DNA of 64,000 nucleotides. It comes from Combretum micranthum. Lineage: Eukaryota > Streptophyta > Magnoliopsida > Myrtales > Combretaceae. The translations under genes and the position numbers were made by a program. This document shows positions 11,458 to 24,800 of this stretch, in pieces; the stretch's first letter is position 1; each line of letters begins with the position of its first letter. A model generated the notes under the pieces. The model was not told the origin of the DNA. It saw nothing but the letters and a program-made list of their open reading frames with translations, and did not search any database. The stretch covers positions 1,847,501 through 1,911,500 of the forward strand of contig JAMXBD010000065.1 in the NCBI GenBank assembly GCA_024138025.1, read 5' to 3'.

Positions 11458-12365
11458 TGCAGGTTTAGAAACTATAAACGAATTTAATATTATATGGCTT
11501 TAAACTGGTTTGTTGCTTGTGCTTGGTTGGGTCAAGTAGATTGGGGGTATTGTATTACTAGGATGACGTCCTGATGATCTGTGTGCAACATTATCCTCAG
11601 TGGAGTTATGCACCGAGATGATTCCTGTATACAAGTATGGTACCTAGATGTGTGGGGAGTACCCAACATCAATATATTATATATATATAAGTATTTTATA
11701 CGTATTTGTTTTCATGAAGTTACGAGTTACTTTGGGTTTGAGACCATTTATAAATGGTTCTAAACTATGTTGGTTGCCTAGCTAATTAAAGATAATAACC
11801 TATGATTGTTGCATATGTTACAATATTATATGTGGAATTGTATGGTGTTTGTTTTTATACATGTGTTTGTGGTTTGACGTACTGGACCTTTACGCCCATT
11901 CTTTTATTTTTGTGGAACAGGTGATGGTCAAGTGAACTTTTATTTATTTGGTTACGATATGTTCGTAGAGTATGGAGATGATGATAGTGAAGTCGATTCC
12001 CTTGCTAATTTCTAGAAGAGTAGAAGTTTGTAATAGCTCGAGTTGAGTTAAAAGCTTTATAAAATTTTAATTAGTTATCTTGACTATTGGAGTTTGGTTA
12101 TTATTTTTTATGGTTTTTGATGTTTTAAGATTTTTTTTGATATGATATTTTAAGATGAATTGTAAGTTGATGTTTAATTTAAGCCAATCGAGTTACTATA
12201 AAGTTTTTAATATGACATAATGTTTTAAAAAATAAAAAATGAAACTTTAAAGTTGTATGGTAATATAATTATGGATTAATAGAATCATAATTTTAGGTGT
12301 GTTTTTCTAATGAGAATACGTGGTGTGCTGATAGATGACGGCACTATATATTCCGCACCGAAAGT
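11458..12365. other. Intergenic upstream of TPC1, nothing recognised
   Basis: No gene is seen. Small frames such as 11581-11763 lack family homology. The sequence becomes AT-rich between 12050 and 12300, before the less AT-rich promoter-proximal part. Confidence 0.45.
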
Positions 12366-12628
12366 GTCACGTCGGCAACGGTATAGTTCAGCGTGATATA
12401 AAAAGTCAAATGCAATGTCAGATGGGGACAACTTATTAAAGTCACGTCAGGATGATTCATTCATTCAATTTATATTTTATTTATTACTTACAACAACTCC
12501 TAGTTCTGACAGTTATGCGACTTCGACGGAAAAGTGACATTTTTCGTTGTCTTCAAGTAGTATATAGAGCCTGAAATCTCTGTCCTTTTCTCTCTGTCTG
12601 TTGTCTCTTCGTAGTCTGATCTCTGGAA
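12366..12628 (+). promoter_or_regulatory. Probable TPC1 promoter and 5' UTR
   Basis: Two identical ACGT-core words, GTCACGTC, occur at 12366-12373 and 12441-12448. Possible TATA boxes are TATAAAAA at 12397 and TATATAGA at 12560. A CT-rich stretch typical of plant 5' leaders runs from about 12585 to 12612, just before the ATG at 12629. bZIP proteins commonly bind ACGT cores. Which TATA is used cannot be settled from sequence alone. Confidence 0.45.
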
Positions 12629-12790
12629 ATGGAGAGTGGTAGTAGTTCTACTGTCACTACGCCATTTCTCGAAGCGGAAAGCAGCAACGGACGTGGAAAG
12701 AGAACTCTTAGTAGAGAACGTTTTGGTCGCCGCTCCGATGCCATTGCTTATGGCTCTCCTTATCAGAAAGCTGCTGCTCTTGTCGATCTC
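12629..12790 (+). CDS. TPC1: TPC1 exon 1
   Basis: 54 codons from the ATG, encoding the cytosolic N-terminus. It ends [16 protein letters not shown], a block strongly conserved in plant TPC1, immediately before GTAACA. Phase 0. The start is chosen because it is the first ATG in frame and gives a normal-length N-terminus. Confidence 0.93.
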
Positions 12791-12800
12791 GTAACACACA

Positions 12801-12834
<34 letters not shown>

Positions 12835-15800
12835 ATCTATCTATCTATCTATCTATGCAACGGCTTTGACTTTAGCTTTGATGAGAAAGACAATTACGAA
12901 ATTGCTTTATGGATTAGTGATTTAAGAAGTTGTTCACTTACATTCAGCTTTGTTACGAGAGGCTAAGAGATTAATTTATGATCATAAAAATCTATTCGTT
13001 TTGAGACAATGTGGAGAGAGGGTGAGAGAGACAGAGAGAGAGAGAGATCTAGAAGTATGAGTTTCTCTGCCTGTGTGGATCCTTAGAACAGAAGAGTTTT
13101 AAGTTTTGCTACGTTATCAGCAGAGTAGGCTTGAAAATGCATTTTTACGAGACAAGTCATCGATATATACAAAGAGCAGTGCAAGGATAGGTAAGCAGAA
13201 ATTTGAGTTGGATTTTTATTTATTTATCTATTTATTTTAAGATGAGTTGAAGTTCACGGAACTACACTTACCAGCCTTGATGCTGTGAGAAGAACTTTAA
13301 AAAATGATTTAGATAAGAACTTTTAGTACTTCGATTAGGATCCGAAGATTTGTATAAGACTAGGGATAGAAGATTCATAATAGATCACTGTAGTGGTAGA
13401 ATCATTATCGCATTAGATTTTTTAGTTGTCTAATCTCGGTCCATTGTGGATATCGGTTGTTTTGGAAAGGAAAACTGTATTCTTTGGAAATTTTATAGTG
13501 ATTGTGTCTTCTCTCTCTTTATACTGGAACAGTTGGTTGATAATTTTTATTTCTGTTATTCTAATGCATATCACGCACACTATAAACTGTGCTTTTGAAC
13601 ACCAGTATCTTTTCTGGTCTATCTCTGGTCACCTGAAGAAGGAAACCCTTTGTTGTTCAAGTGGGGAATTGCTATTCTTCATTGTTTCTCAATTGTTGTT
13701 TATAACAATGATCGCTGCAGGCTGAAGATGGTATCGGTCTGCCAGAGGAAATTCTTGAACAATCTAACTTTGAAAGATCTGCAAAGTTGTACTTCTTCTT
13801 CTTACAATTTAACATCATCTGGTCTCTCAATTATTTTGCCTTGATAGTCTTGAATTTCTTGGAGGTCTGTATTCTTTCTTTTGTGACTTAATCTCTTAAA
13901 ATTGGAGAAACAAGTTTTACTTATGAAATTGAAGGTCTTGATTAACTTGTGAACTCTGCAGAAACCACTTTGGTGTGCCAACTCCTCCACAAATCCGTGC
14001 AATGAGAGAGAATACTATTATCTAGGGCAACTGCCTTACTTGACTGGCCTGGAATCTCTTATATTTGAGGTAAGCACAAAGAAACTAGTGAAATTTGACG
14101 TGTAGTATGCAAACATGTTTAATGTTGGAAATTCAGGATTCTTCGGGTGCATGTTTCACGTTGTGCTTTGACACCTCTTTAGTCAGTGATCTGTCGTACA
14201 TTTCAGAAGGGACATTGCAACGTGGAAACATTATATCTGATAGAGTATTCAAATGATAGATCTCACAAATTTTATATTAGATTAAAATTATTAATCTGGT
14301 TATGGCTGACTTGTGTCAGTATTTCACATGATAATACTGTGGAAGTTATAAAATTCGAAGTGCAGCATTTGTCCTCCTATTTATTAGTTCACATGCTGCA
14401 CTATTATGAGTGTGTCAGTGTGTCAATCTTCATGTGTGAGAGAGCAGAAAGGTAGATCACAAGATCTATCATTCAGTTATAGCATTAGGATTTTCATGTG
14501 TATTCCTGCTTATAAAGCATCTTGATGGCTTTGTAATCAGCAAATGTTTTCTGTGGTCAAAGAAATTTGGTTTGCAGATGGATTAAATATTGTCGTCATG
14601 GAGGTGGATCTCGTGATAACTTTTCACATGATAGTTAATGTGTTGTATTCCTCGAAGCACTTGGGGCGTTCTGATGATGCTTTAACAATGTTTGAATTCA
14701 GGAGTAAAATCCAAAGAGTGATATCAAGTTGGGAATATCTTAAACTTTCTATTGTTAATAATGGGTTAGGCAGACGTAAGAGGTGCATCATTTCCTTCCA
14801 TGTTGATTCTTCTGCCAACCTAATTAGCACTTTCGTACACTGAGATATGTGGTGTATGTTCTGATATATGATCTAATGGCTCTCAACTCTTTGCTGTTGA
14901 AAAATGTTTTTGTGTGCTTTTCAAAATATCATCCATTTCTCCTTTAAATTCATTGTTAACTTTTATCCCAAATGTACCATGTGATAGTTGTTTATCAAAG
15001 GAAGAAATTCACAATTCAAGATGCAGAGATACTTTATTGTAATTTAGTTTGCTAATTACTTAAAGCACAGACTTGATTGGTGCATATGCATATTATGATA
15101 ATTTTGCAGTATTATTGGTTGAAATTAGTCATCAACCAAGTCCTCTGCTTAAATGGAATTGTGTGCTGAACATCATTATAATCTTCTCTTGCTGTGAAGT
15201 GCTTCAAAGTTATTAAGCAGTCTCCTATGAAAGTGATTTCTCATGCAGGGTATAACACTGCTCATTCTGCTAGTGCACATATCTTTTCCACTTTTGTTTG
15301 AAGGGTACCACATCTTCTGGAAAAAGCCACTTAACCAACTAAAGGTACACTGCAATTTTATCAGTAATTACTCAATAAAATCCCTTTTACATTCAATTGC
15401 TAAAAGAAAGCTTTTTCCAATGTCTGCTAGCTCTCGAACTTTTGGATGGTTGTGATTTGGATTGGTGACTATTTACATGCGGAATCATGATTTGTGCCTT
15501 TCTTCCCTGTATGATTTTTCCGTTAGCACCCATCAAGCTTTCTTGCAGTATTGAACCTTACTAAATTTGAAGATCATGTGCCATGCGCCTCATCTTATTC
15601 ATATTGAGAAAGATAATTACAGTCAAAGAACTTCTGGCATTTGACTTTTAATTGCTACATATTCAGCATTTGCTAGATAATGAACTACAAGCTTATCACG
15701 AAGGATAGTTGTTGCTGGAGTTACCAGATAATTGGATGGGTATCTTATGCAGTTGACCATTTTGCTTTGCAGAATTGAGTGCTTGGATTATTTGGCTTTG

Positions 15801-18800
15801 AAAAGCTGTCTTCTTACCTTAAGCAAATTGGTATAAATCTATCTTTTCCAGAGGAGACGTCTTTTCAATTAACCAATATGGAAATTCTGACTTGTTTAAC
15901 TGAAAAACAGTGAAAGTTCATATTCAGAATTGCAATGCCCTAAATTTAGGGACACTTACAACCCACTACGTGTCCCTATAGGATAAGAACACGCAAAGGC
16001 TAAGATTCCTGCTATGCTATAATTAAATAATTATAACTCCAATTCATACTTTCAAGGATGGTTTACATTCACAATTAATAATACTCTCTTCTTACCACGG
16101 AAGCAACATCAATCTTACATACAAACTGTTACATGCTAGGTGACTCATTTAGATCACCAAGTTGACTAAAAACTAACATTAAAATTTTCACCCTTAACTA
16201 AAAATTAATACACAGGTAGTATTAATACACGTATCATTTACTAGGAATCTCTATTTCCAAAAAACCATCTAAGAGTTCGCACTTCAGCAAAGTAATCTTC
16301 AAGACTATACTCTAAGTGGAAAAGCCATACTCCACCAAGGCAACACTTGTACGTGAAAGAGAAAGGAGTGAGAGGGATGATTAATTAGTTCGTTTCAACT
16401 TCTAGCTTAACAGCTATAAGCAACAAACAAAGTATTCGCACGTACCTAGAATGGAGATTTGTTGCTATTCTAGAATCTGGTAAACCTGAGTTACAAAGTA
16501 AATAGAGCATTTAGTATCTCAGCTACCTATCTAGTTCCTTCTATAGGTTTTACTTTCTATGTTTCTCGCTCTTACCTAAAAGTTATTGATATTTACAATA
16601 CTTTTGGTTTTGAGATAAGGATTTAAATTTGAAATAAAAAGAAAATAGATAATTAATTCGTTAATGTTTAGTTCCAAAGTTTTAAAGTGTTTTTAAACAT
16701 TTAAAGATGAATTTGAACAAGTTTCAAAGGTTTTTAACAAAGAAAACACAAGTTGTCAAAACACCATTTTCTACACAAGTGGCAACACGAGTTGTATTTT
16801 CACTTGTGTACTTTTACTTCTACACGAGTAAGCTCGTGTACTCATTCGTGTGAGAAATAGAAGCAAGATTTTTGAGACTTTAAGGCTACTATTTTAACAC
16901 GAATCTCAACACGACTCGTATATCCTCTCGTGTACTCTCTCATGTGGGAAACAGAACCTTCAAACTTGAAAAACATGTGTTATAATTTATAAAGTCCTGC
17001 ACAAACCTGAACACGACTTGTGTACTTGTTGGTGTGGGAAACAGAACCTAAGCAGTTGATTGCTTTTTGCGAATTTTTACAAAGTTTCAATCTTTTCTTG
17101 TTTCCCAACATCAAAACATTATGAGTAAACAAATCCAACTCTTATCCACATGCCCCTATACCCTTTCAACAATTCTTGCAAACTAAAGATTCAACTTTTA
17201 TAGAAAACTTTGTTACCTTATTATGAACTTGGTAAATTCTTTGTTATCTCCTTTGAAAGTCTTCCATCTTCTTATTCTAGGATTTCATTCACTGTCATGC
17301 ACACATCCATTGTTCTTCCTTTGGAAAAATTCGTTGCTTACCCTAAAAGCGTTGTTTGTCATGTTCCCATGTAGGAATCATGAAAAAAACAAAACGAGAA
17401 CGTAACGGAAGTGGTTACTCACGGTAGATTTTGTGTAGAAAATCACTAGGCTTGGTAGAGATTGATGACAAAAAGAAGGACGGTGTTTTGTAACATGAGA
17501 GAAAATGAGAGGGAAAGTGGTTACCATATGTTTTTAATGTTCCTACCACTATTATATCTTTTAAGAGATACTTAATTACAAACATGCCCCTTCATTAACT
17601 TTATTAATTACTATTATGCCCTTCTGATTATTTATTTTATTTTGCATTATATGTATGGTATTTCAAGAACCTTATATTGTTAATCATCATGATGTTTTTA
17701 AATCAATCGTGGTGCCAACCTCAACATTATATTAGGGAAGGAGGTCTTGACTTCGAATTCTTGCTCAGTCATTTCATCCCACCACTTAGCTAAGTTATTC
17801 ACATGGTGGACCTCAGTCAAAGTTAAATATAATTTTAGATCAGTCATACCTGTCCATTATACAGTTGTTTGGGCAGTTTGTTGGATCCTCTGAGTATTCC
17901 ATGTATCTACGGCATTTTTGTGATATTAATACATATGAGGAATCTTGCATTCATACACACAGGGTTATCTAATTCTCATGGGGATGAATAATGATTTCAC
18001 AACTTTTGGCTTTGTTTTTAGGTGGTCGCCTTCTTAATTTTGATTGCTGATTTATTGGTTTATACTCTCTATCTATCTCCGGTGGCCTTTCACTCTCTTC
18101 CATTTCGACTGGCGCCATACATGAGAGTTATCTTTTTCATCCTGAACATAAGGTACCAAAGAATAGGAAGAGGTCTCGTTTCATGCTGATAATTTTTTGC
18201 ACCAACATAATCGAACATTTAAGAGCTTTTTCTTCATGAGTTATACACTGTGATGTTATGCTCTAAAGATGAATTGGATTCAAAACCATTTCACAACAAA
18301 ATTCATTTTTAGAAATTTTCATTTTTTTCCTTTTCTGATACATGATATCATGACTGTAATACATATTTATAAAGCACATTGCTGAGAGATAAATGCCTAA
18401 ATAATGACCCTGTTTGGACTCTATCCTATGCTGAAGACTAAAATATTAATAACTATAAAGAAAGGCCTCATATTAGTTAGGCATAGTACGATTGCCTTTT
18501 TCTTGAAAACTCCTTAGGTTGAAATTTTGTTGTTAAATTAATATTGAAGCTATGAACCTTGCCTTGTGAAGGTCTTCAGTTTGCACATGACACTGTATAG
18601 ACCATAGGTTGGAATGTTTCATAATGTGACAACTGGCTTGATTGGCCCATTTTTCTATCCCCTCTCTCTAGTGCTGCTTACAAGGATTAGTGTAGATGTA
18701 CCATCTTCTTACTTGGGCTTGTGTGGCTATTCTCTTATGTGTTATGATTAGTACTAAAACCGTTTGATCTTAAAGTTTAAACTTATTAGATATAATGTGG

Positions 18801-21800
18801 ACTATTATATTTATTACACAATGCTCTCTCTCACTTGTGGCCTGAAGTTTTCAACTAAGACCCATCAAGTGGACAACTTTAATGAAAAGGAGTTGAATTG
18901 AGTGTGAAGGAATTCAAAATCATGGGGTAGAAATAAGAGGTTTCAAGAGTATTCAACTCTTGGTGCCATCTTGCTTCAAGGCCAAGTTCTAACATTTAAA
19001 TGGACTCAAGGATAACCTTCTATGTTATCACAAGCTCTTGGTATTCCCCTCTCAAGTTTGGCGTCAATCATGTAATGGCTCTTCTCAGAATGGATTTTGC
19101 TTCATCAACAAGGGGTTGTCTCTGTACCAGCAAAGATTTTCTTATTATCTCTTTGTTGTCATCACATCAGAACTTGGTTGCCCTAGTGAGCAACAGTGAA
19201 TAAAATATAACTTTTATTTTGGATATCCTTCACCGCCCCCCCTCCCCAACCCTCCCACAACATGGGTAGTAGTGTTAAATCACCCTTGAGAGTGTCTCTT
19301 TTTTGTTGTTTTGTACATTTTATCTCATCCTAATGCTGTCATTGCTGACTCGGGTAAACAAAATGTCTTATTCTTACTCTACCAATTGGTCACTGATTCT
19401 AGTGCCATGGGTCATTGATAGCTAATCCGAGCCTCATCTCCCACTATTCAGTCATACACATCTCCTACTAACCTCACACTAGCAGATAATTCTATTTCGC
19501 GTGTTATTGGTTCTGGTGTTGTTAATCTCACTGCTTCCGTTTTGCTGTCATCTGTTTTGAGTCTCTCACAATTTTCTTTTAATCTACTTTCTACAAGCAA
19601 ACTTACTTGAGCTTTGAATTATTCGTCTTCATTTTTCCCCCTAGCCATTTTGTGGATCTCCTATCTCGTGTAACCTGCCCTATCTTTATCTAAGAAGACT
19701 CGCTGTGACAATATCCATAATTTTTATACAATATACCTTGTCTAGGAGCTTTCTTTAAATAATACAAAATTTGCTTTCTTTAAATATTTTTATACAATAT
19801 ACCTTGTTGAATTGTCTTACAACACTAACTACATATACTATGTTAGGGCAAGTTATTGTAAGATAGTTCAACATCCTAACTGATCGTCTATATCTCTCAA
19901 GATCTTCAAATAAGTCACTATCTCTTGTAAGCTGCAAACTAGGAAGCACTAGTATATTACATGTCTTAGCTCTCAATTTTCTTGTCTCTCCTAATAAATC
20001 AAGCACATATTTTTTTTTTTTTTTTTTGAGATATATAGATGCCTTTCTTGCTTCTTGTCACTTCAATCCCCAAGAAATAATTAACCAAAAAATCCCCAAG
20101 AAATATATCAGCATCCCCAAATCTTCTATGAGAAATTGGGTGTGAAGGAAAGATTCGAGAGAAGGAATCTCAATATTATCACTCCTTCTAGTGACAATAT
20201 CATCCACAAAAACAACCAGAAGAATAATACCAGATTAGATAGAATACAAAGTAACCAGAAGAATAATACCAGATTTGATAGAATACAAAGTGATTTGAAA
20301 TTTTTTTTTCCTCAATCCTAACTTTTTAATTGTAGGGCTAAATTCCCCAAACTAAGCTCGTGATCTTTGTTTCTGACGTGTGAAGATGACAAATCTTCCT
20401 TTTTTTTTTCTTTTTTTGGGATAATGTTAGAAATGTCATTAATAAAATGACCAAGAGGAGCTATACAAAATGCCTTATAGGACTCACATGAAATCTAAAA
20501 TCTCAAGCATTTCACCAAACAAACAAAAGGGTGTTAAAATCGGGATCTTAATATTACAAAGCATGAGTATTATCCAATACAAAAATAACCAAGAATCATC
20601 CTAGCTACTTCATTAGCGGTTCTGAAACTAATGCTTGATTTTTTTCTCATCTCGTTGCCTCCAACAAATAGATGACAAAGCTTGTGATGATTTTCCAAGA
20701 GGGAGGTAAACAGGGACCAAAAAAGGTAAAGAATTATTTGCTTCCAAAGGGGAGATACCACTAGTTGGAATTGCCTCTATCAAGCTCTTCCAAATTTCTC
20801 GAATGAAGGCACACTTGACTAAGGGTGACCAAAAAACCTTAATTGATTGCCACCTTGAATAACAAACCTTGGTGGTTGCTATATAAAATTCTTCTCTAGA
20901 AGAGAAAAGCAATTTTGATATCTAATTGATGTAGAGGCTAATGACGAGTAGCTACCAGAGATATGAATAAGTTAGCAAATGTTAATTTAGTTATAGAAGA
21001 AAATGTATCAGGATAATCCACTCCCTAAATATGCACATGGCCTTTAGCCACAATAACCAACAACAATTTACAACCAATAGCCTTTTTCCTTGTGGATAAA
21101 TCCACTAAAACTCAAATATGATTAGCATCCATAAAATTGTTTCCTCTATGATAGCACCACCACACCAATCAAGAGGAGACAAGGCAACATTAACATTTTC
21201 GGAATTATCAGAGTTAAGAGATGTATAAATGAACATGACGAAGACAACAAATGGTCAAAGGAAACAAAGATGAAATAAGATAAGTACATTAATGTTTACC
21301 TTTTCATAGAGCGATAAGAATATCAAGATGACTTTGAGATTAGATCTTATGAGGAAGAAGAAATTGATGTAGAGCATACAAAGGCAGCCTTTTGCCTTCT
21401 GAGTAGACTTGTTGAGTAGGAAGGAGATTTTTGGGAGGGGTGGGTTGGGTTTGGGGTGGATGTGACTGCAGATAGGTGTGTGATATGTTATATGATAGAC
21501 TAACAAATAATCAACCTACCCTTAACAAGAAGTAGATGATGAAGGGAATAGCAGTAAAAACCGAGAGGTTTAAAGAAAGCAAAGGGAAGAGAACTTAAAT
21601 TTTCTTTTTCATATCAAAAAATGTTCTGTACATCAGGTATATATGGACATCTACGGTGGTCTATTTTAGGAAACTAATCCACCTTAACTAGGAGAGAAAA
21701 ATTAAGAGAGAAAAAATAACTAATAAAGGCTACAATTAATTCTATAAGTAAGACGTGATCTGTACAATAAATAACAAATTTGACCTTCACAAAAAAAAAA

Positions 21801-24800
21801 AAAAAAAGGATCTTTCAACACTCCCCCTTAAGCTAGCATGAAGATGTTGTCCATGGCAAGCTTGCTTACTAAATTGTTAAATTGAGTTTTGTGAAGGCCT
21901 TTAGTCAGGATGTCTGCAATTTTGTTCAGTGGTTGGAATATAGGGCATGCAAATTAGACCATTATCTAGTTTTTCATTGATGAAATGTTTGTCCACCTCT
22001 ACATGTTTTGTTCTATCATGTAGAACAGGATTATGAGCAATGGAGATGGCGGCCTTATTGTCGCAATATATCTTAATAGGTAAAGGTGTAGGAATCATTA
22101 GCTCCTCCAGTAGTCTTCTTATCCACAACACTTCACAAATTTCATGTGTAACAGCCCTGAATTTTGCCTTTGCACTACTTCTTGCTACAACGCTTTGTTT
22201 CTTACTTCTCCAGGTAATTAGGTTTCCCCCAACAAATGTATAGTATCAAGATGTAGATCTTCTGTCTCTAACATCACCAGCCCAGTCTGCATCTATGTAG
22301 GCTTCTATTTGCGAATGCTCCCTTCTTTTGAACAATAGTCCCTTTCTGGGAGTACTCTTCAAATATCTTAGTATTCTAAACACTACTTCAAAGTGAATTG
22401 TCTCGGGAGAATGCATAAATTGGCTTACTACACTAACTGAGAATGTTATGTCAGGTCGTGTGTAAGAAAGGTAGATTAGTCTTCCCACTAACCTCTGGTA
22501 TTTCTCTTGGTCTACTACTTCATTTGCTGGAGCAAACCTCAATTTCATATTCGGCTCGATAGGAGTTTTGGCTAGCTTGCATCCGAGCATCCTTGTCTCC
22601 TTCAAAAGATCAAGGATATACTTCTATTGATTGACAAAAAGACTTTCTCTAGACCGTGCAAATTCCATTCCAAGAAAGTATTCAAGTGTGCCGAAGTCTT
22701 TGATTTCGAACTTGGATGCGAGTTTCTCTTTCAGGTTCTAAATTCCGATGTGATCGTCTTCTGTTACGATTATATCCCCTACATAAACAATCAATACAAT
22801 GATTAAACTTAGATGCCCTAGTCTACAATGCCATAGTATTATTTCATCATAAACAAAGGTAGAACTCATACTACTCAAGCCCTAAGCTTTTTTATGACAA
22901 AAATCAGTCTCATCAAAGTAATAAAGTCCATCATCCTAGCATTGTCAATCGTCTTCCCCAAGTATTGGTCCTGAAAGACACATTGGGAGGGATAAAAAAT
23001 AACATGATAGTTAGAATCATGGGACAATTAACTAACAAAAAGAAGATTGCATGCAAGTTTTGGTACGTGAAGAACAGATTTTAAAATAATATTCTCAGAT
23101 AATTTTATTTGGCCTTTGCCTACAATAGGTGAGAAACTTCCATCTGCTATCCTAAGCTTTTGGAAACCTGAGGAGGATAAATATGTGTTGTACAAATGAG
23201 AGACACTTGTCATGTGATTAGAAGCTCCTGAATCTATGATCCAAGGAGTAGATTTTCAACAAACAGAAAGTGCGAAAGGTTTTCTACCTGTTTGTGCCAG
23301 AGTACCACTAGGAATACCAAATGATGAATAAGATTTTAGCAGTAACAGAAGCTGATCGATTTGTTCTTTGTTGAATGGACTGGTTTCAGTATTACTAGCA
23401 GTGGTATTTGCATGGAGGGACTGCTCACCAAGTCTGTTTCCCCTCATATTTGCTGGTTTCCCGTGCAATTTCCAGCAAGTTTCTCTGGTGTGTGTCGGCT
23501 TGCCACAAAAATCGCATTTCAGGTGAGACCTATCCTCTGTTCCTCGCTGCTTTTGGTTGTTCTTCCGGCTGGCATACACCTCAGGAGTGTTGGTTGGGTG
23601 AGTTTCATCAGCCACAAGTGCTGAACTCTCAACAGTCCTACTTGCATTTGATTTTTTTCTTTCCCAACATTACATTTCTGCGGCTTTCTTCCCTATGCAC
23701 CTCAGCAAACACTTCCCTGATAGGTGGAAGAGGATTTCTTCCAACAATTTGCCCACGAACCTCATCAAATTCAACATTTAAACCGGCAAGAAACTTAAAA
23801 ACTTGGATAGTATCAACCGTTTTTCTGTAGTGGTTATAATCATCCGTAGATTTCCATTCAGAGTTATTAAACATATCAAGATCTTGCCAAAACCTTTTTA
23901 AAGAATTGAAGTAACAGTATCCTCACCTTCCTGTATTTCTGCAAGTTTCAAAGTCAATTTATATACGTGGGATTGATTTCTAAGATCTGAGTACATTTCT
24001 GATACATTGTGCTAGAGTTCTTGTGCTGTTGGATAGCACAAGTAATTTGCACTGATATCTTCAGCCATCGAGTTTACCAGCTAGGTCATTACCATTGAAT
24101 TCTTAGCATCCTAGGTTGGAAATGTTGGATCCTTCTCATCAGGCCTCTTTGTGTCTCCAGTGATGTGGCCAATTTTACCACGCCCACTGGGATACATATG
24201 GATAGATTGAGACCACCGCTGGAAGTTGTCTCCATTCAGCCTGATGGTCATAATCTAGGATGATTTTCAGTGGTGGTTCGAGAGTCATGGTTTTTGGTGG
24301 AAGAAATTGTAAAGGGTGATTTGGTTGTGATATCAAACACATTTGAAGGATAAAAGAAGAAATTTTTCCTAAGGTTTTGAACCTGGCTTTGAAACCATAA
24401 AAACCGAGAGGATTTAAGAAAGCAAAGGGAAGAGAACTTAAATTTTCTTTTTCATATTAAAAAACGTTCTGTACACCAGGTATATATGGACATCTACATT
24501 AGTCTATTTTAGGAAACTAATCTCCCTTAATTGGGAGAGAAAAATTAGCTAATAAAGGCCACAATTAATCCTATAATTAAGATGTGATTTGTACAATAAA
24601 AAACAAATTTGACCTTTACAGAAAAGGAAAAAAATGGATCTTTTTCAACAAGCAGAGTATCTTCTAAACAAGTAATATCAGTATACACAAGATGTATGAA
24701 TATTCTAGAATTTATCCTTGTGTAAGCATTAAATTATTTTAGTAATTATTGTGATAAGTTGGTTGAGTTAGTGGTGGAAGTTAGGATTAATGTATTAACG

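Larger units (their letters stand above)
21555..24650 (-). mobile_element. Copia A, internally deleted
   Basis: LTRs at 21555-21820 and 24398-24650 (minus orientation, TGTTGAAA to CGGTTTTTA). The perfect 5-bp target duplication AGCAG is at 21550-21554 and 24651-24655. The primer site on the minus strand is TGGTTTCAAAGCC (24385-24397), and the polypurine tract TTAAGGGGGAG abuts the 3' LTR. It contains degenerate gag, the zinc knuckle, protease and the end of RT plus RNase H. Integrase and most of RT are deleted. It was inserted into Copia H. Confidence 0.93.

Noticed and set aside
17735..17765. tRNA gene suggested by the B-box-like GACTTCGAATTC
   Set aside because: There is no cloverleaf, acceptor stem or A-box around it. 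Kept only as a weak SINE-like hint.
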